A stretch of DNA of 64,000 bases from JABABV01 sp965222855. Its GTDB lineage: Bacteria > Bacillota_I > Bacilli_A > Mycoplasmatales > JABABV01. How positions within the stretch are numbered: position 1 is the first letter of the stretch; each line of letters opens with the position of its first letter. A model generated the notes under the pieces. It was not told the DNA's origin and made no database searches. It was given only the letters and a program-made list of their open reading frames with translations. Location of the stretch: positions 75,075 through 139,074 of the forward strand of contig CBDCUL010000001.1 in assembly GCA_965222855.1 (NCBI GenBank), given 5' to 3'. Made by a program: the position numbers and the translations under genes. This document shows positions 36,052 to 49,222 of the stretch, one piece after another.

Positions 36052-37602
36052 ATGAAAAAATTTATGATCGGTATATCTTCTTTGGGATTATCGGCAATGC
36101 CAATTATGGCAACAGTAACTAGTTCTATGAATATAAAACATGTTAAATCAGCATATAAGCTTGTAAATATAAAAGATGTACCAAAAAAGACATCAAATTT
36201 AAATTACGGAAGAAGAAAACCATGAAGTTGAGGATGACGCAATCCTTTTTGAAATTATGATTATGGTCAAATGCTTTCTTATGTAACAAGCAAAAATGAA
36301 AATATACAACCTAATAGAAGTTCAGGTAATGCATTAAATAAATTATCATTAAGTGATTTGCCGGATTGATCTTCTTTTTCAAATTTAAATAAAAATTATT
36401 TAAATAACAAAGCAAAATATGAAGATAACAAGTCATCTAATGTTAAAAAAATAAATAATTTAGGAGATAGTTGAAATGGCAGTTCTAATTGAAAAGTAGA
36501 TAATGTTCATAATAGAAATTTAAGTGTATTTTCTGATATATTTACAAAACTTGCATCATTAAGTATTGATGCATTAATAGAAAAAGGCGCTTTGTGTTTA
36601 GCTGGATTACCATTTGGATGACCAGAATTGGGAGCAGCACTGGCAGCTATGGTTATCACAGAAATAGCAACAGCTTTTCTTCATAAATTATTTGATAATT
36701 CATACTCTGTACCTAGTTCAGATGTTGATTATGGTAGTTGTTTAAAATTGCATTGAGATGCCGGAGCAATAAACGATAAAGGATATAAAGCCAATACGGA
36801 TTCTCTTTTAATTTACCAATTAAGAACAATTGTAGAATTTCATATAGAAGATAGTGGTGTTGTTTACACTACTACTAATTTTCAAGTATTAAGTTGATAT
36901 AAAACTTCAGGTCATTGAAAATATATGGGAGCACAAGGTTTAGTATGAGTACCAGGTCGCATTGTGACAGGAGACGTATATTCTCTGGCACTTTCTACAA
37001 TAGATAAAAATCAAAATAATGCTAGTATCTTGTCTTGAAGTGTGCAAATGTACTCAAATTTATATTCTATAGCAGATATCCCTAATACTCCAAATGGGAA
37101 ACCTATAGATCCTAAACAATATAATAATACTCATATAAAAAAATATAAAGATTTACATCAAATAAATATTAATTACACAATAACTCCCGGACCAGGACGT
37201 GGCCACGATACTTGAGGTGGAGGTCAAATTGATGCCTTAATACAATATAAAGTATCTTTTCTTAATTCTAAAGATTTTAATTCTTGGGGAAAAGGATCAT
37301 TTTGCTTTCTTAACAGTCCTTTATTGCCAAAAGATGTTTATTATGATTTCAAAACTAATCAAACATCAATTAAAGGTAACTATAATACAATGTTTTTGGG
37401 TGAAGGTAACGTAGATTCTGTAAATATGTTGGAATTTGAAGCATCAGGAGATCCTCGTGCCCAAACTTTAGGCGACCCACAAGAATGTACAATAATGGGT
37501 CAAACCAAAAGTAGTTATGATCCTGATTTTAGTCATAATTTTGTATCTCGAACTTTTAATATGAAATTATGAATTTATAAAAGTTGATCTGCTATTGTAT
37601 AA
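36052..37602 (+). CDS. Secreted protein of the 'WNY-YGQM' family
   Basis: The product has 516 residues with many TGA Trp codons; TGGAG precedes the ATG. A signal peptide (MKKFMIGISSLGLSAMPIM) lacks a lipobox. It carries RNPFWNYDYGQMLSYV near 64-79, SSNWKV, a hydrophobic helical stretch (about 195-230), VVYTTTNFQVLSWY, YSIADIPNTPNGKPIDPKQY, KYKDLHQININYTITP and C-terminal SRTFNMKLWIYKS. These blocks match the proteins at 12865 and 37638 in order. It lies between the two 16S genes, 35 bp before its lipoprotein paralogue. Function unknown. Confidence 0.8.
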
Positions 37603-37637
37603 AAATAATTATCAAAACAAAAAAGGAGGAATTATAA

Positions 37638-39122
37638 ATGAAGAAAAAATTAATATTTCCAATTTTAATAGTCATAACTTTAGCTGGTTCTACTAGTTTT
37701 TTAACTAGTTGTGGTTATAAAAAAGAAGCATTTCCTACTACTCATGCTTGAAGTTATCGTGCTAATTATAAAAATGGGATTGATTGTTGAAATCCTTTAT
37801 CAGGTTATGGATATGGTCAAATGCTCGATTATATTAAAAATCCACATCAAACTATTGTTCCAAATACACATATTGCAAATAATCAAAAAAGTTTAGCATT
37901 AACCAATTTACCAAATTGAAATGCTTTACTTAATTTAGGGACTGATTATAAAAATAATAAATCAAAATACCAAAAAAACTTATCATGAACTACTAAAAGT
38001 AGTAGTCAATGAAATATTAGTTTTGGTAAGACGCATAATGATGATGAACCGTATAATAATGATACAGAATTAAATAGTATTAAACATTTAACGAAAATTG
38101 CTAACGAACTACATAACTGACCCGCTAAAAAATGATTAAATAATCATTGAGTAATATTGTCAAACACATCATTAAAAACACTTAATGATGGCGGCTGTAT
38201 TGGTGTTAGTGCGATCACGCAAGTTCCTAATATAAATGATAATGATGTTCCAAACATAAAAAATAGTTTTAGTGGTATGAGTTATTTTGATATAAGTCTT
38301 TTAAATTTATCTTGAGATAGCGCACCTGTATATTATAAATCTAGTAACGGAAGTGTTGATTCTAACAAAAATAGTCTTGCTTTTAAATTGAGAACTATTA
38401 TAGAATTTCATCATGAGGGCGCCAATGGATTCTGATATACAACGACAAAATTTAATGTTTTAACTTATCAATTTAATACTAAATATAATAAAAAATTAAA
38501 AACACATTTTATACCTAAAATACTTTATTCATTAGGAATTGGTAATTCAGTAAAAAATGGTGTGTATTGTGATATACTATCTGGTAGCTCGACATTACGA
38601 AATTATATTGATAGTTATGCAATTGCTGATTTAAATACTACTCCTAACGGTGAACCAATATCGCCATTGAATAATAAGAAATTTCCTGATATTCAAAAAC
38701 TGCATATCGATTATACAATTATCCCTAAAGGAAAATGAGCTAATGGTGAAATTAAAGCCATTATAAGTTGCCAATTTTATTTTAAAAACAAACCAAAAGA
38801 TTACGTTACAGTATTGCGATCAAACGACTCGTTAATGTCAAAAGATATAGCTTATGATTTTAAAACTAATCAATCAACTATTACTGGTGATCATAATAAA
38901 ATGCAATTAGGGCAATGCTTTCAGAATCCGATTGATTTAGTAAGGTTAGGACCCAATCCATATGATAAAGTTAGAATAAATGCAGGTGATTGTTGTATAT
39001 TAGGTAATAACAATAAATCACCAGATCCGTTTTTTAGTTATAAAATGGCACCAAGAACTTTTGGAATGGATATATGAATTTATAGAGTGAATCATTTATT
39101 AGTAAAAAATATTAAAAAATAA
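37638..39122 (+). CDS. Lipoprotein of the 'WNY-YGQM' family
   Basis: The product has 494 residues, with a strong AAAGGAGG before the ATG. The signal peptide ends in a lipobox FLTSC with C25, so unlike its paralogues it is probably lipid-anchored. It contains CWNPLSGYGYGQMLDYI, LTNLPNWNALLNLG, FWYTTTKFNVLTYQF, YAIADLNTTPNGEPISPLNN, DIQKLHIDYTIIP and the end PRTFGMDIWIYRVN. The hydrophobic hairpin of the other two members is missing, as expected if a lipid anchor replaces it. It is downstream of 36052 in one operon. Confidence 0.82.
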
Positions 39123-39152
39123 AACTTTATTTAAAAGTTTTATTTTTTAATT
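39118..39152 (+). terminator. Terminator after the 37638 lipoprotein gene
   Basis: AATAAAACTT pairs with AAGTTTTATT and is followed by T residues; the left arm overlaps the stop codon. Confidence 0.7.
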
Positions 39153-39251
39153 AGGGCATACTTACTAAGTAAAAGTTAAATATATAATTATTGTTCCACA
39201 TAAAAAATTCTATGTAAACTATCAACTAATAATATATAATATCACTAATTT

Positions 39252-39275
39252 GTAACAAGGCATTCCTTTCTATGG
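39252..39275 (+). pseudogene. Decayed 3' end of a third 16S rRNA gene
   Basis: GTAACAAGG followed by TTCCTTTCTATGG matches the 16S 3' end (GTAACAAGG ... CTCCTTTCTACGG) with an internal deletion of about 35 bases. It is directly followed by a diverged copy of the 16S trailer, so this is a remnant and not a chance match. Confidence 0.65.
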
Positions 39276-39610
39276 TTTTTAATAAAATATTTTTTATAAA
39301 AGACAACATATGTATATTTAGTTACACAACATATTATGTGATAAAACACATAATTAACTAATAATGGATAAGTTTAATTTCTATTTAGTTTTGAGAGACT
39401 ATTAATACAAAAGAACTTGATTCAAGTTCTTTTTTTATATGTTTCAAACTTTCAAATGTGATCATTAATAACGATCACTCAAGACCAACTTTAAATTTAG
39501 AGTTGGTCTTTTTTAATATAGACAGATCAAGTAACAATAGTGATTTCATACAAATCCACACTAGTACATAAACTGTGCCATAATGGGTGTTATTTAGGAA
39601 ATTATACTTA
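39276..39610 (+). repeat. Diverged copy of the 16S trailer with both terminators
   Basis: It aligns to 35460-35800: ACATATGTATATTTAG, GATAAAACACATAATT, the processing arm TTAATTTCTATTTAGTTTT, the AAGAACTTGATTCAAG hairpin (39413-39440) and the second hairpin (39481-39516). It continues through CACTAGTACATAAACTGTGCC, which copy 2 lacks. No intact 16S precedes it. Confidence 0.8.
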
Positions 39611-39994
39611 ATATATATAATAGCGTTATTTTGTAATACTTTTTGATTAACTTTATCTTAAAATTAAATTAGTAATTGACAAAAATAATTGTCCATGATA
39701 AAATTATTTTACTTGTTATTCTGCTAAATTAACAACAAATTTAATTAGTAGATTAACAATTATCGTATTTATTAAATTATTGTATAGTAATGCTAAAACA
39801 TTAGATATTAGCACTTATTAGGGTAAAAACTCGATATTTGTGTTAATTATTCAATGTAAATTAGCTTATAAAAATTTAAGTTAATGCGTTAAAATAATAT
39901 ATTTGAAAAGAATTAAAATTTGTGCTTGACATAATGACATAATTTAAGTAAAATATATCAGTTGTCTTGCTTAAGAAACACTTACGAGACAGAC

Positions 39995-41862
<1,868 letters not shown>

Positions 41863-42032
41863 GTATAGAGATAGTTATATAATTGACTAATAATGATATT
41901 TATATAAGGATTATTAATTGACAAAATTAAACAGAGTGCTATAATTTTAATAAACTTAGTGAAAAAACTGACTATAAAAGAAGTTATAATTAAGATAGTT
42001 AACCTTATTCAAGAAAGTATGAGGGATCAATT

Positions 42033-42518
42033 ATGTCAAAACTAATAACAGCGTCAGAATTAGCTAAAATGATTAATTTAATTTCAGCATTAATAGAAAA
42101 ACGCGCTAAATTAGGGAGCAGGAATCTTTTAACTCATTTAAGACTTCAAAAATTAATGTGATTTTGTTGTGTTGAATATATGAAAAAAGAAAATCAACAA
42201 TTAATTAAAGAAGAATTTGAAGCATGACAATACGGACCAGCACTAGATTCTATTTATGAAGAATATAAAAAATATGGCGGTAAAGTAATTACTAGTGTTA
42301 AAACAATGAAAGAATTAGAAAATGAATTCGATTTAATTGATGATTTAGATGATCAAATTATTGATGTTATTTTTGAAGTTTGTGTAACTAAAAGAAATGA
42401 TGAAACACATCTGCTAGTAGTTGATTCTTCTCACAACAAGTTATGAAGAAAATATTTTATTAATAATCGTGAGAAAATTCCCTGAATTGAAGTAAAAGAA
42501 CAATATGGAAAACAATAA
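42033..42518 (+). CDS. DUF4065 (Panacea-type) putative antitoxin, module A
   Basis: The product has 161 residues; GAGGGATC precedes the ATG. The family pattern is clear: a helical start, LRLQKLMWFCCVEYM (usually KLQKLLYY), EEFEAWQYGPALDSIYEEYKKYG, and a C-terminal IPWIEVKEQYGK. Panacea domains are known antitoxins that neutralise many unrelated toxins encoded next to them. The next gene starts inside this one (14-bp overlap), the usual toxin-antitoxin layout. Two more family members are in this window (50886 and 59910). Confidence 0.8.
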
Positions 42519-43398
42519 GTTTCACAACAGAAAGCAGATATATAACAAACTATCATCAAATCAAGAGTTACAAAAAACAGATAATATAAATCAAAACAGA
42601 CTTAAAGAAAATACATTGATATTTATAAACAAAAATCAAAAATCTGATAGTTTAAATTATCTCTATAATATTAGATATTCAGAAAAAATATCATTGTTTG
42701 AATGTGAAATAATCATTGAAACAAATAATAAAATTATGAAGTTAGCACCAGTACTTTTAATGAAATCTGATATTTTTAAATTAGATAAATATAAGAAAAT
42801 TAAAAATATCAATGAAATTATTAATTTAATAAGTATTATTAGTCAAACATCTGATAATTTAAAAATTTATTATAAAGAACTAAAATTAAATAATTTGTCT
42901 AATATTAAATATTTAATATTAGACTTAACTAAAATTTTTCATTTACAAAATGAAATTCAAAAAATAACGCAAAATATTTCTGGTAAAAAACCAATAACAT
43001 ACGCTATCTCATCAAATAGTAGTGAAGTAAAAATTAAAGAATTATGTATTTTTAGAAATATATTATCACATGCAACCGGTTATAAAATATATGACGATAA
43101 CAAAGCAAGTGGCTTTTCAAATAAGTTAACTAAATTTATTGGATATCATTGTCTGGAAATAAATAATGATAGATCTGCTGAAGTGAAAGTTAAATTACAT
43201 AATTTAAATCAATTATTAGTAGAATCATTTGTTAAACTTAATCAATGAATTGATGCTATATTTGAACTCCACTTAAAATCAAACTATGTTTATAAATTAA
43301 ATAAAATTAAACCTTATTATATTGATATTATCAGAGATTATCCAGATCATCAATATCGTCATCACTTAATACACAATAATACAAAAATTATTTTATAA
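42505..43398 (+). CDS. Putative HEPN-motif toxin partner of the DUF4065 gene
   Basis: The product has 297 residues, Lys/Asn/Ile-rich and largely helical, with no signal peptide. In the last third, FRNILSHATGY contains R184-N-I-L-S-H189, which fits the R-x4-6-H motif (with Asn after Arg) of HEPN ribonucleases. The ATG overlaps the DUF4065 stop by 14 bp. A toxin role is inferred from position plus motif; overall fold similarity was not checked. It could instead be an unrelated DUF4065 partner. A well-placed AAGGAG for the next gene lies 15 bp after the stop. Confidence 0.55.
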
Positions 43399-43413
43399 AC
43401 AAGGAGAATAAAA

Positions 43414-43689
43414 ATGAAATTAACTAACAAGCAAATAGATATTTGAAATAAAGCTCCTAAATGCAATTGTGGATCTAACCAGCAAGATGATTTTGGCGAC
43501 CACAAACTTTGCGGAATTTGTAATAATAAAATGTTGTATGGGTCTCACGAATCAGTTCATAATCAAAACAATAGCATTGGTGCTTGAAATATTGATCATA
43601 AAATTCCTGTTAGCAAAAACGGAAATAATAAATATGCTAATTTACATGTAGTACATATTTATTGTAATCAAAATAAAGCTAATAAATAA
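43414..43689 (+). CDS. Small HNH endonuclease
   Basis: The product has 91 residues; AAGGAG precedes the ATG. Two Cys pairs (C17/C19, C33/C36) could bind zinc. The HNH signature is WNIDHKIPVSKNG ... NLHVVHIYCNQNK, with D61-H62, N76 and H81 in the expected places, the pattern of stand-alone HNH nucleases. It is third in the operon after the DUF4065 and HEPN-motif genes and is followed by a terminator. It may be an added effector of the module or a separate nuclease. Confidence 0.75.
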
Positions 43690-43690
43690 A

Positions 43691-43724
43691 AAAAAACAAT
43701 CTAAAAATTTAGATTGTTTTAAAT
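43691..43724 (+). terminator. Terminator of DUF4065 module A
   Basis: AAACAATCTAAA pairs with TTTAGATTGTTT, followed by T. Confidence 0.8.
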
Positions 43725-43951
43725 AACTTTGCCTAGACTCTATAGTGATAATCATTTCTAATTATTAAAATAGCCCCTAGGGCACAGCCTTTGCAGTTAT
43801 TAAACTATGCTAATAACTTTAATGCTTGACCAAATACATTAACATATTATATATATATTAATATATTACATATATATTATATAAAATAATATATTTTTGT
43901 CAACTATATTTTGCATATTATAAAATTAAATTAAATAAAAGAGGATAATTT

Positions 43952-44385
43952 ATGAAAAATAAGTCTATTGATTTTTATGCGATTAATCCAGGAGATATTG
44001 TTTATATCTTTGATAAAACTAGTGATGGTGAATATGTTATGGTTAAAAATAATAAAGGAAAAACTAAAAGAAAAAACGTCCATATTTTGTATTATGCAGC
44101 AATAAAAAACATAATAAAATATGATTATTTGGATTAACAACACAAACTTCTTATAAAAATAAACCAACAATTCCGATTCCAGAAATAAACTTCAATAATA
44201 ATAAAAAGAATTATACTCATCCCGATTATTTTCATACTACTCACATTATTGATATAAGTGGACAAACAAGAAAATTAAAATATCAAAAATCTAATTGATT
44301 AATAATTAAAAAAATGAAAAACATTGCAGCTATGTTAGTTCACAACTGTTCAGAATTAAAAAATAAATATCCTTATATAAATTAG
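43952..44385 (+). CDS. PemK/MazF-like toxin split by a -1 frameshift
   Basis: Starting from ATG behind AGAGGA, the first part has INPGDIVYIFD, as at the start of PemK/MazF toxins. The zero frame stops after 61 codons (44137). In the -1 frame the sequence continues KKRPYFVLCSNKKHNKIWLF and GLTTQTSYKN, the expected core of the fold (RP-Y-V-L-S-N ... I-LTSQ), to a TAG at 44385, 144 residues in all. The frames meet at A AAA AAC (44071-44077) in phase for -1 slippage. It could be a one-base A deletion, a phase-variable tract or programmed frameshifting. Confidence 0.55.
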
Positions 44386-44400
44386 GATATTTATTTTTAA
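44358..44400 (+). terminator. Terminator overlapping the PemK-like stop
   Basis: AAATAAATATCC pairs with GGATATTTATTT and is followed by T. The TAG is just inside the right arm. Confidence 0.7.
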
Positions 44401-44797
44401 TGATCATCATACATTATTTTAATAATAGAATTTTATCTTATAAGATATTATCAACTTAAAATGTTACAACAAAATGCTATTTATAAATTTTTCACAAATA
44501 ATGTATTGCTAAATTATCAAGTTACTCACATTATTTACATTTGTAATTGTTATTATTGTTGATCTAAGATATTAAGAAAATTTAAAAAACAACATAATTA
44601 ATTAAATTATTTATGTTGTTTTAATTAATTTTGTAATAATGAAATTACTTATTATCATTTTTATTACTTTACTTGTAATAAATTATAAAATGTTATACAA
44701 TAAAAATTAGCATCTTATATACGATATATAAAATGTGAAAAAAATAAAATATCATAAAAAAAATAAAATATCATAAAAAAATAAGGAGAATTTAAAA
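44386..44797. other. Intergenic region
   Basis: No gene seen. It contains a hairpin AAACAACATAA / TTATGTTGTTT (about 44587-44623) with T-rich flank, and a short tandem direct repeat of AAAATAAAATATCATAAA (about 44739-44781) immediately before the ribosome binding site of the 44798 gene. Confidence 0.5.
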
Positions 44798-45601
44798 ATG
44801 AATATATATAAAAATATTTCTTTAATTAATTTATCGGCTTTATCCGGTATATTGCCCGTATCTTTGTTTCACGGAGAACACGGTGTTACTCATACACGAA
44901 TAATTAGACAAGGTGTCGGACTTAATGCAGGAGGATCGTGTGATGGAGGATCGGGATATCTTGTTCCTCCTAGTGGAGGCGGAGGACATGGTGGTGGAAC
45001 TTTTATTTTGCCAACACTAACAGGATATTCTAATAGAAATCATGAACATAATGGATCTCTATATATATTTGATACTTCATCAATGGATGGTAGTTTTGAA
45101 AATAAACAAACATCTGCTCATCAATATAATGAACATTCTGCTGACGGAAGTCAAATATTTGATTTAATAAATATGATCCAGGATTCAAAAACCACTGCTG
45201 CTGGATTAGGAGAAACTATTACTAAATACACAGTTAATTGAGGATATACATTAACTATGGAAGATTCATACTCTTCTCTATGTGATGACAATTTCAATAT
45301 TAATTTGACAACTAGTTTATCTATGCAGGGCAATAAATTCAATGATGGAAATTCAAAACAAATATCAACTGTTCAACAAAAACACGTAAAACGCGGATCA
45401 CAGACTTTTTATGGTAAGCTATCATTTGATTATAGTGATATTAATCAAGATAATATTTTTAATATTGATTATAGTGCAAGTGTATATACATATTTTCATC
45501 ATACTTGATTACATTCGTGAGCTACTGATGATTGATCATTTAAAATTACTGATCTATTTTTCTCTATAACACCTACAGCTACAACAGAAGTAAGTGTATA
45601 A
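44798..45601 (+). CDS. Hypothetical secreted glycine-rich protein
   Basis: The product has 267 residues; AAGGAG precedes the ATG. A signal-like N-terminus (MNIYKNISLINLSALSGILP) is followed by a Gly-rich segment (GGSCDGGSGYLVPPSGGGGH), then a Ser/Asn/Asp-rich beta-type region and a Trp-containing end (WLHSWATDDWSFKITD). TGA encodes these Trp. The next gene starts 2 bp after the stop, so they form an operon. No family known. Confidence 0.65.
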
Positions 45602-45603
45602 TT

Positions 45604-47235
45604 ATGAAAAATAACATAACAATATGCACTACTCTATCTTTATTATCTTTAAGTAGTCCAATATTGTCTTTGGGTTACATTTCACACAATAAAAATCCTC
45701 ACAATCAAACAGCTCAAACTATTATTAATAACAATAATATACATAATTTTAAAACTTTATTTAAAAATTTTAAACATGAATCTCACAATATTAAAGGGAA
45801 TAATGAGTGAACTCCATGACCAACTAACGTTGATGGTTTTCAACATCCCTGAGCATATAACTTGGGTTTGCATAAAGGTAAAGGTGCCCCTAATAATCCT
45901 TTTTTTAATTATTATTACAATAGACTATCAAGTATAAAAATGTATCCAATTAAGACAACAGCTAACGAACAGCTTAGCAAACAATTACAAAGTTTTAATA
46001 TAAAATATTTAATTGATCTAGGATTAGCGATAGGAAGTTTAATTACGGATGCTATTGGACTACCAACAGAAGGAATTACTATTAATTGTTTTGTTGCTGT
46101 CGCTTTTGATCTTGCTGCTTTAGCAAGTTTTGCTGCTAACGCTATGATTAAAGGAAAAAGTGGTACAGAATACACAGTAAAAGACATTAGAAATGATTTA
46201 AAAAATTTACGAAATTTAACTAATCATTCAAATAATTTACACACTATTCAAGCAAAATTTAGTAATAATCCTCAGAGTAATGAAGCAATGCCTCAATCTC
46301 CTCATAATTGGGATTGTATACAAGATGAAGTTAGTTTAAGAAGATTTGATGAAAATAATAGTAATGCAGGAAATATATCGATTACTAATACTTACACATA
46401 TAATACCGGAGTCAGTTATAAAGTGTCGGATTACCCAGTAACTTATTATGGTTGAAAATGAGATAAGTCATTTAGATCTGTCGGTTATACTACAAGGCCA
46501 GGTGATATAAAAAAAATGTTTGATATAGATGGAGATAAAGATAAATCGTCTTACAAAAAATATGTTTTTGAAGCTGCAAATAGTGCAGAGGATAGTGATG
46601 GTATTCTATATTTCTCACCTTCCACTATGAAACATTATAATGACCAACCTTTAATAGACAATCAAACTAAAGATTATTTATATACTGAACCTACAATTAA
46701 ATGAAATCCAAATAAAAAAAATGGTTTTTATCAAGTAAAAGTATCGAATTCTTCTGAGTATCGCTCTCAATATGTGAGTGCTATTATAGCGCCCTCAATT
46801 TTTGGACAAGTTTTAAGTAGAGCAGATGCTACAATTAATGGCACAAGTACTTATAGTTATGATTCAGATTATAATTCAGGTGGTAGTAGAAATAACTATG
46901 ATAATATGGGTAATATAAATATAACAATAAACAACACTACTATTAGTGATACGTATAAAGATAAATCTAGTAATGATACGTTGTTTCATCCTGGGTTAGG
47001 AAAATATACTACAATATCACATATGTCTAATGGTAGCCCAAATAGAACAAATGGAACTTGTGGAGATGCATCATTACCTGGTGAAAGTGGCGCCTTACCT
47101 ATCAGAAATACAAAATTAAATTCTGATCATAATTATCAAATATGATGTTCTGATTGAGTTGGACAACATCAATGAGATATACCGGTGGCATTTAAAGTAG
47201 TGAATATGGATCCAGCTTGAGAAGTTGTTAAATAA
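45604..47235 (+). CDS. Hypothetical secreted protein with hydrophobic hairpin
   Basis: The product has 543 residues. The signal peptide is MKNNITICTTLSLLSLSSPILSL. A Trp-rich block WTPWPTNVDGFQHPWAYNLG (about 69-88) resembles in style the Trp block of the 12865 family. A long hydrophobic region (LGLAIGSLITDAIGLP, then FVAVAFDLAALASFAANAMI, about 138-180) follows, then an Asn/Ser/Thr-rich beta region of about 350 residues. It is translationally close to both neighbours. Possibly a distant relative of the WNY-YGQM proteins; function unknown. Confidence 0.68.
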
Positions 47236-47251
47236 ATAATGAGAAATTATT

Positions 47252-47881
47252 ATGAAAAAATTTAAATGATTATTCACAACTCTTTTATTGCCAACAGTTG
47301 CTATAGTCCCATTTATATCATCGTGTCATCATGATACTAAACAAGTTTTTAATTTACAACCATATTTAAATAATTTAAGATTTAATCATAATAATACTGT
47401 AATTGCTAATCGTGAAAAATTAATTAATAATCACCAACCACTAACAACTGATTTTTTAATATCTTCTTTTTATTGAGACAGCGACAGCGATCTCTTAATT
47501 TTTATAAATATGAATTTATTTGGTAGTACAATTTTACCAAAAGTTAATCAAACTGAATTTATAGGGGTCAAGAATACATTACCTGTCATTAGTCTTGAAT
47601 TACATAATTTTATTACTTATTTATATAATTATAATATCCAAGAAAACCTCTATAATAAATATCGAGTAAAGATTAATATAATTCCTAACATTACATATTT
47701 TAGTCAAAATAACTCACCAGTTTACCTATCAAATTATTATTATGGTGATCAGACTATTATATCTAAAATATTTTTTATAGATAAAAAACCAAGGATAGAC
47801 ATTGATTTTTCAATATTTAAAGATTGTATAGCAGCTTTATATAGACAAAATAATTCATTGGGGATGTATAATGAAATTTAA
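47252..47881 (+). CDS. Putative lipoprotein
   Basis: The product has 209 residues. The signal peptide ends at a lipobox PFISSC with C25. The start lies 16 bp after the previous stop, with only a weak GAGAAA ribosome binding site. The mature part is rich in Asn, Tyr, Ile and Leu with no recognised domain. The stop overlaps the next lipoprotein gene by 11 bp. Confidence 0.65.
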
Positions 47882-48488
47882 AATTTTCAATAAAATTAAA
47901 TTATATTCAATTGTTATCTTAATGGTTTTTGTAACAATATTTTGCAACTCTTGTGCTAAAAAAGATAATCACAAAGCAAATCTGAGTGCCGTTGATAATG
48001 CTTTAAATACAGCTGGGATGATTTATAATAAAAATTCATACAATTCTAGAGGTAAAAGAACTAATTTAACATCAATATATTTTCAATCGACTGATTCTAC
48101 AAAAGCTGATTATTATGGCCAAATTACAGTGACTATTAAAGTATTTGATACAATTTTATTAAATAATAATTATAATCAAGATTTTAATAATTATTGTAAT
48201 GTATCATCTCAATTAGGATTATCACTAGGCATTGCTTATAATGCAATACCAACTTCGATTCGTCAAAATAGAACGCTATTTATAAATTTTTCACAAACGA
48301 TTTACTGAGTTAATTATAAAACTTCAGCTCCCGTTTACGTTGATAAAAATCTGGAATTATCACAATTTGAATATTATTTTCATGTAGGTAATTTTACTAA
48401 TTATGACAATGGTGATAATTGTGGTAGCGTTCAAACCCAAGATAGACAAATTTTATCAGAATTTAAAAAAATCGAATTATTATTATAG
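47871..48488 (+). CDS. Putative lipoprotein
   Basis: The product has 205 residues. The N-terminus KIKLYSIVILMVFVTIFCNSC provides a lipoprotein signal with C28 (or C25) as the lipidated residue, followed by AKKDNHKANLS. The ATG is preceded by GGGGATG and overlaps the previous gene by 11 bp. The mature region is Asn/Thr/Tyr-rich with no known domain. It is the last gene of the four-gene secreted-protein operon that starts at 44798. Confidence 0.65.
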
Positions 48489-48542
48489 AATAACGACTTT
48501 TTATTTAAGCGAACTTTATTTTAATGGAGTAATTAAAACTAA

Positions 48543-48578
48543 AAAACCAATTACCAAATTAATGGTAATTGGTTTTTA
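48543..48578 (+). terminator. Terminator of the secreted-protein operon
   Basis: AAACCAATTACCA pairs with TGGTAATTGGTTT around a six-base loop, followed by T. Confidence 0.8.
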
Positions 48579-48835
48579 TTATTAATAATTTAACCAACTG
48601 ATAATTATTTTTAATCTGGATATTTTTTAGTATTAGTTATTATTATTAAATATTATATTTTAAACCCCTGTAATATTATTATAATAATTTATTTTGTAAG
48701 ACACTATTATCGTTAACAAAGATAAAAAGATATGATAAATTATCTTTAATTTTTTATTTTTATAAATTATTAACTAATTCTAAACAAGGAAATAATTATT
48801 TTTTTAAGAAAGATATTAAATAAGGAGTAAAAAAT
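48579..48835 (+). promoter_or_regulatory. Lipoprotein promoter cassette, degenerate copy
   Basis: No gene seen. From about 48690 the sequence matches the upstream cassettes at about 51615-51764 and 56005-56153 (TTTTGTAAGACAC, GATAAAAAGATATGATAAATT, TTATAAATTA, AAGGAGTAA). The -35 here is TTAACA instead of TTGACA, consistent with the decayed gene behind it. Confidence 0.6.
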
Positions 48836-49222
48836 ATTAAAAAAACAAACTGAATAAAATTATTAATTGGGGCATCAATATTAGTAGGAATTTCAACATT
48901 TATAATGAGTTGTGGAAAAGATAATAAAGGACCACCTAAGCAAGGTATAGTGATTCCGATATTATATTAACAAAAGGATTAAACAGCCAATTAGCAGCAT
49001 TAAAAGTGCTAACAGGCACAACATTAAAAGTTGTAACATTAACAAAAGACTATATCGTAACAAAAACAATCAGTTATAGTTTTATTAAATAAAAAAATCA
49101 AAAAACAAATGCAATTTTTAGTGTAATATCATTTAGTGTTAAAATATCTAAATCAGAAATAGTAGGAAAGCAATGACAATTTATTTATGGTAACTATTTT
49201 TGAATTTATTACAAAATAATCT
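48836..49222 (+). pseudogene. Decayed lipoprotein paralogue with ATT at the start position
   Basis: ATT stands where paralogues have ATG, behind an intact AAGGAG. The signal KKTNWIKLLIGASILVGIST and lipobox IMSC (C26) resemble the 51765 product. The frame ends after about 43 codons at TAA (48968-48970). A second frame continues (SDIILTKGLNSQLAALKVLTG) to TAA at 49090, and an in-phase stretch with KISKSEIVGKQWQF runs to about 49222. At least one frameshift and one internal stop make a full-length product unlikely. Confidence 0.6.

Noticed and set aside
43740..43930. Possible small RNA or tracr-like sequence (CCCCTAGGGCACAGCC region) and AT-rich repeats after the HNH gene
   Set aside because: There is no CRISPR array, no Cas gene and no tRNA-like fold that I can see; the repeats are simple AT runs.
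48403..48585. 60-codon frame ending after the lipoprotein operon
   Set aside because: It overlaps the 47871 gene in another frame and runs through the terminator hairpin.
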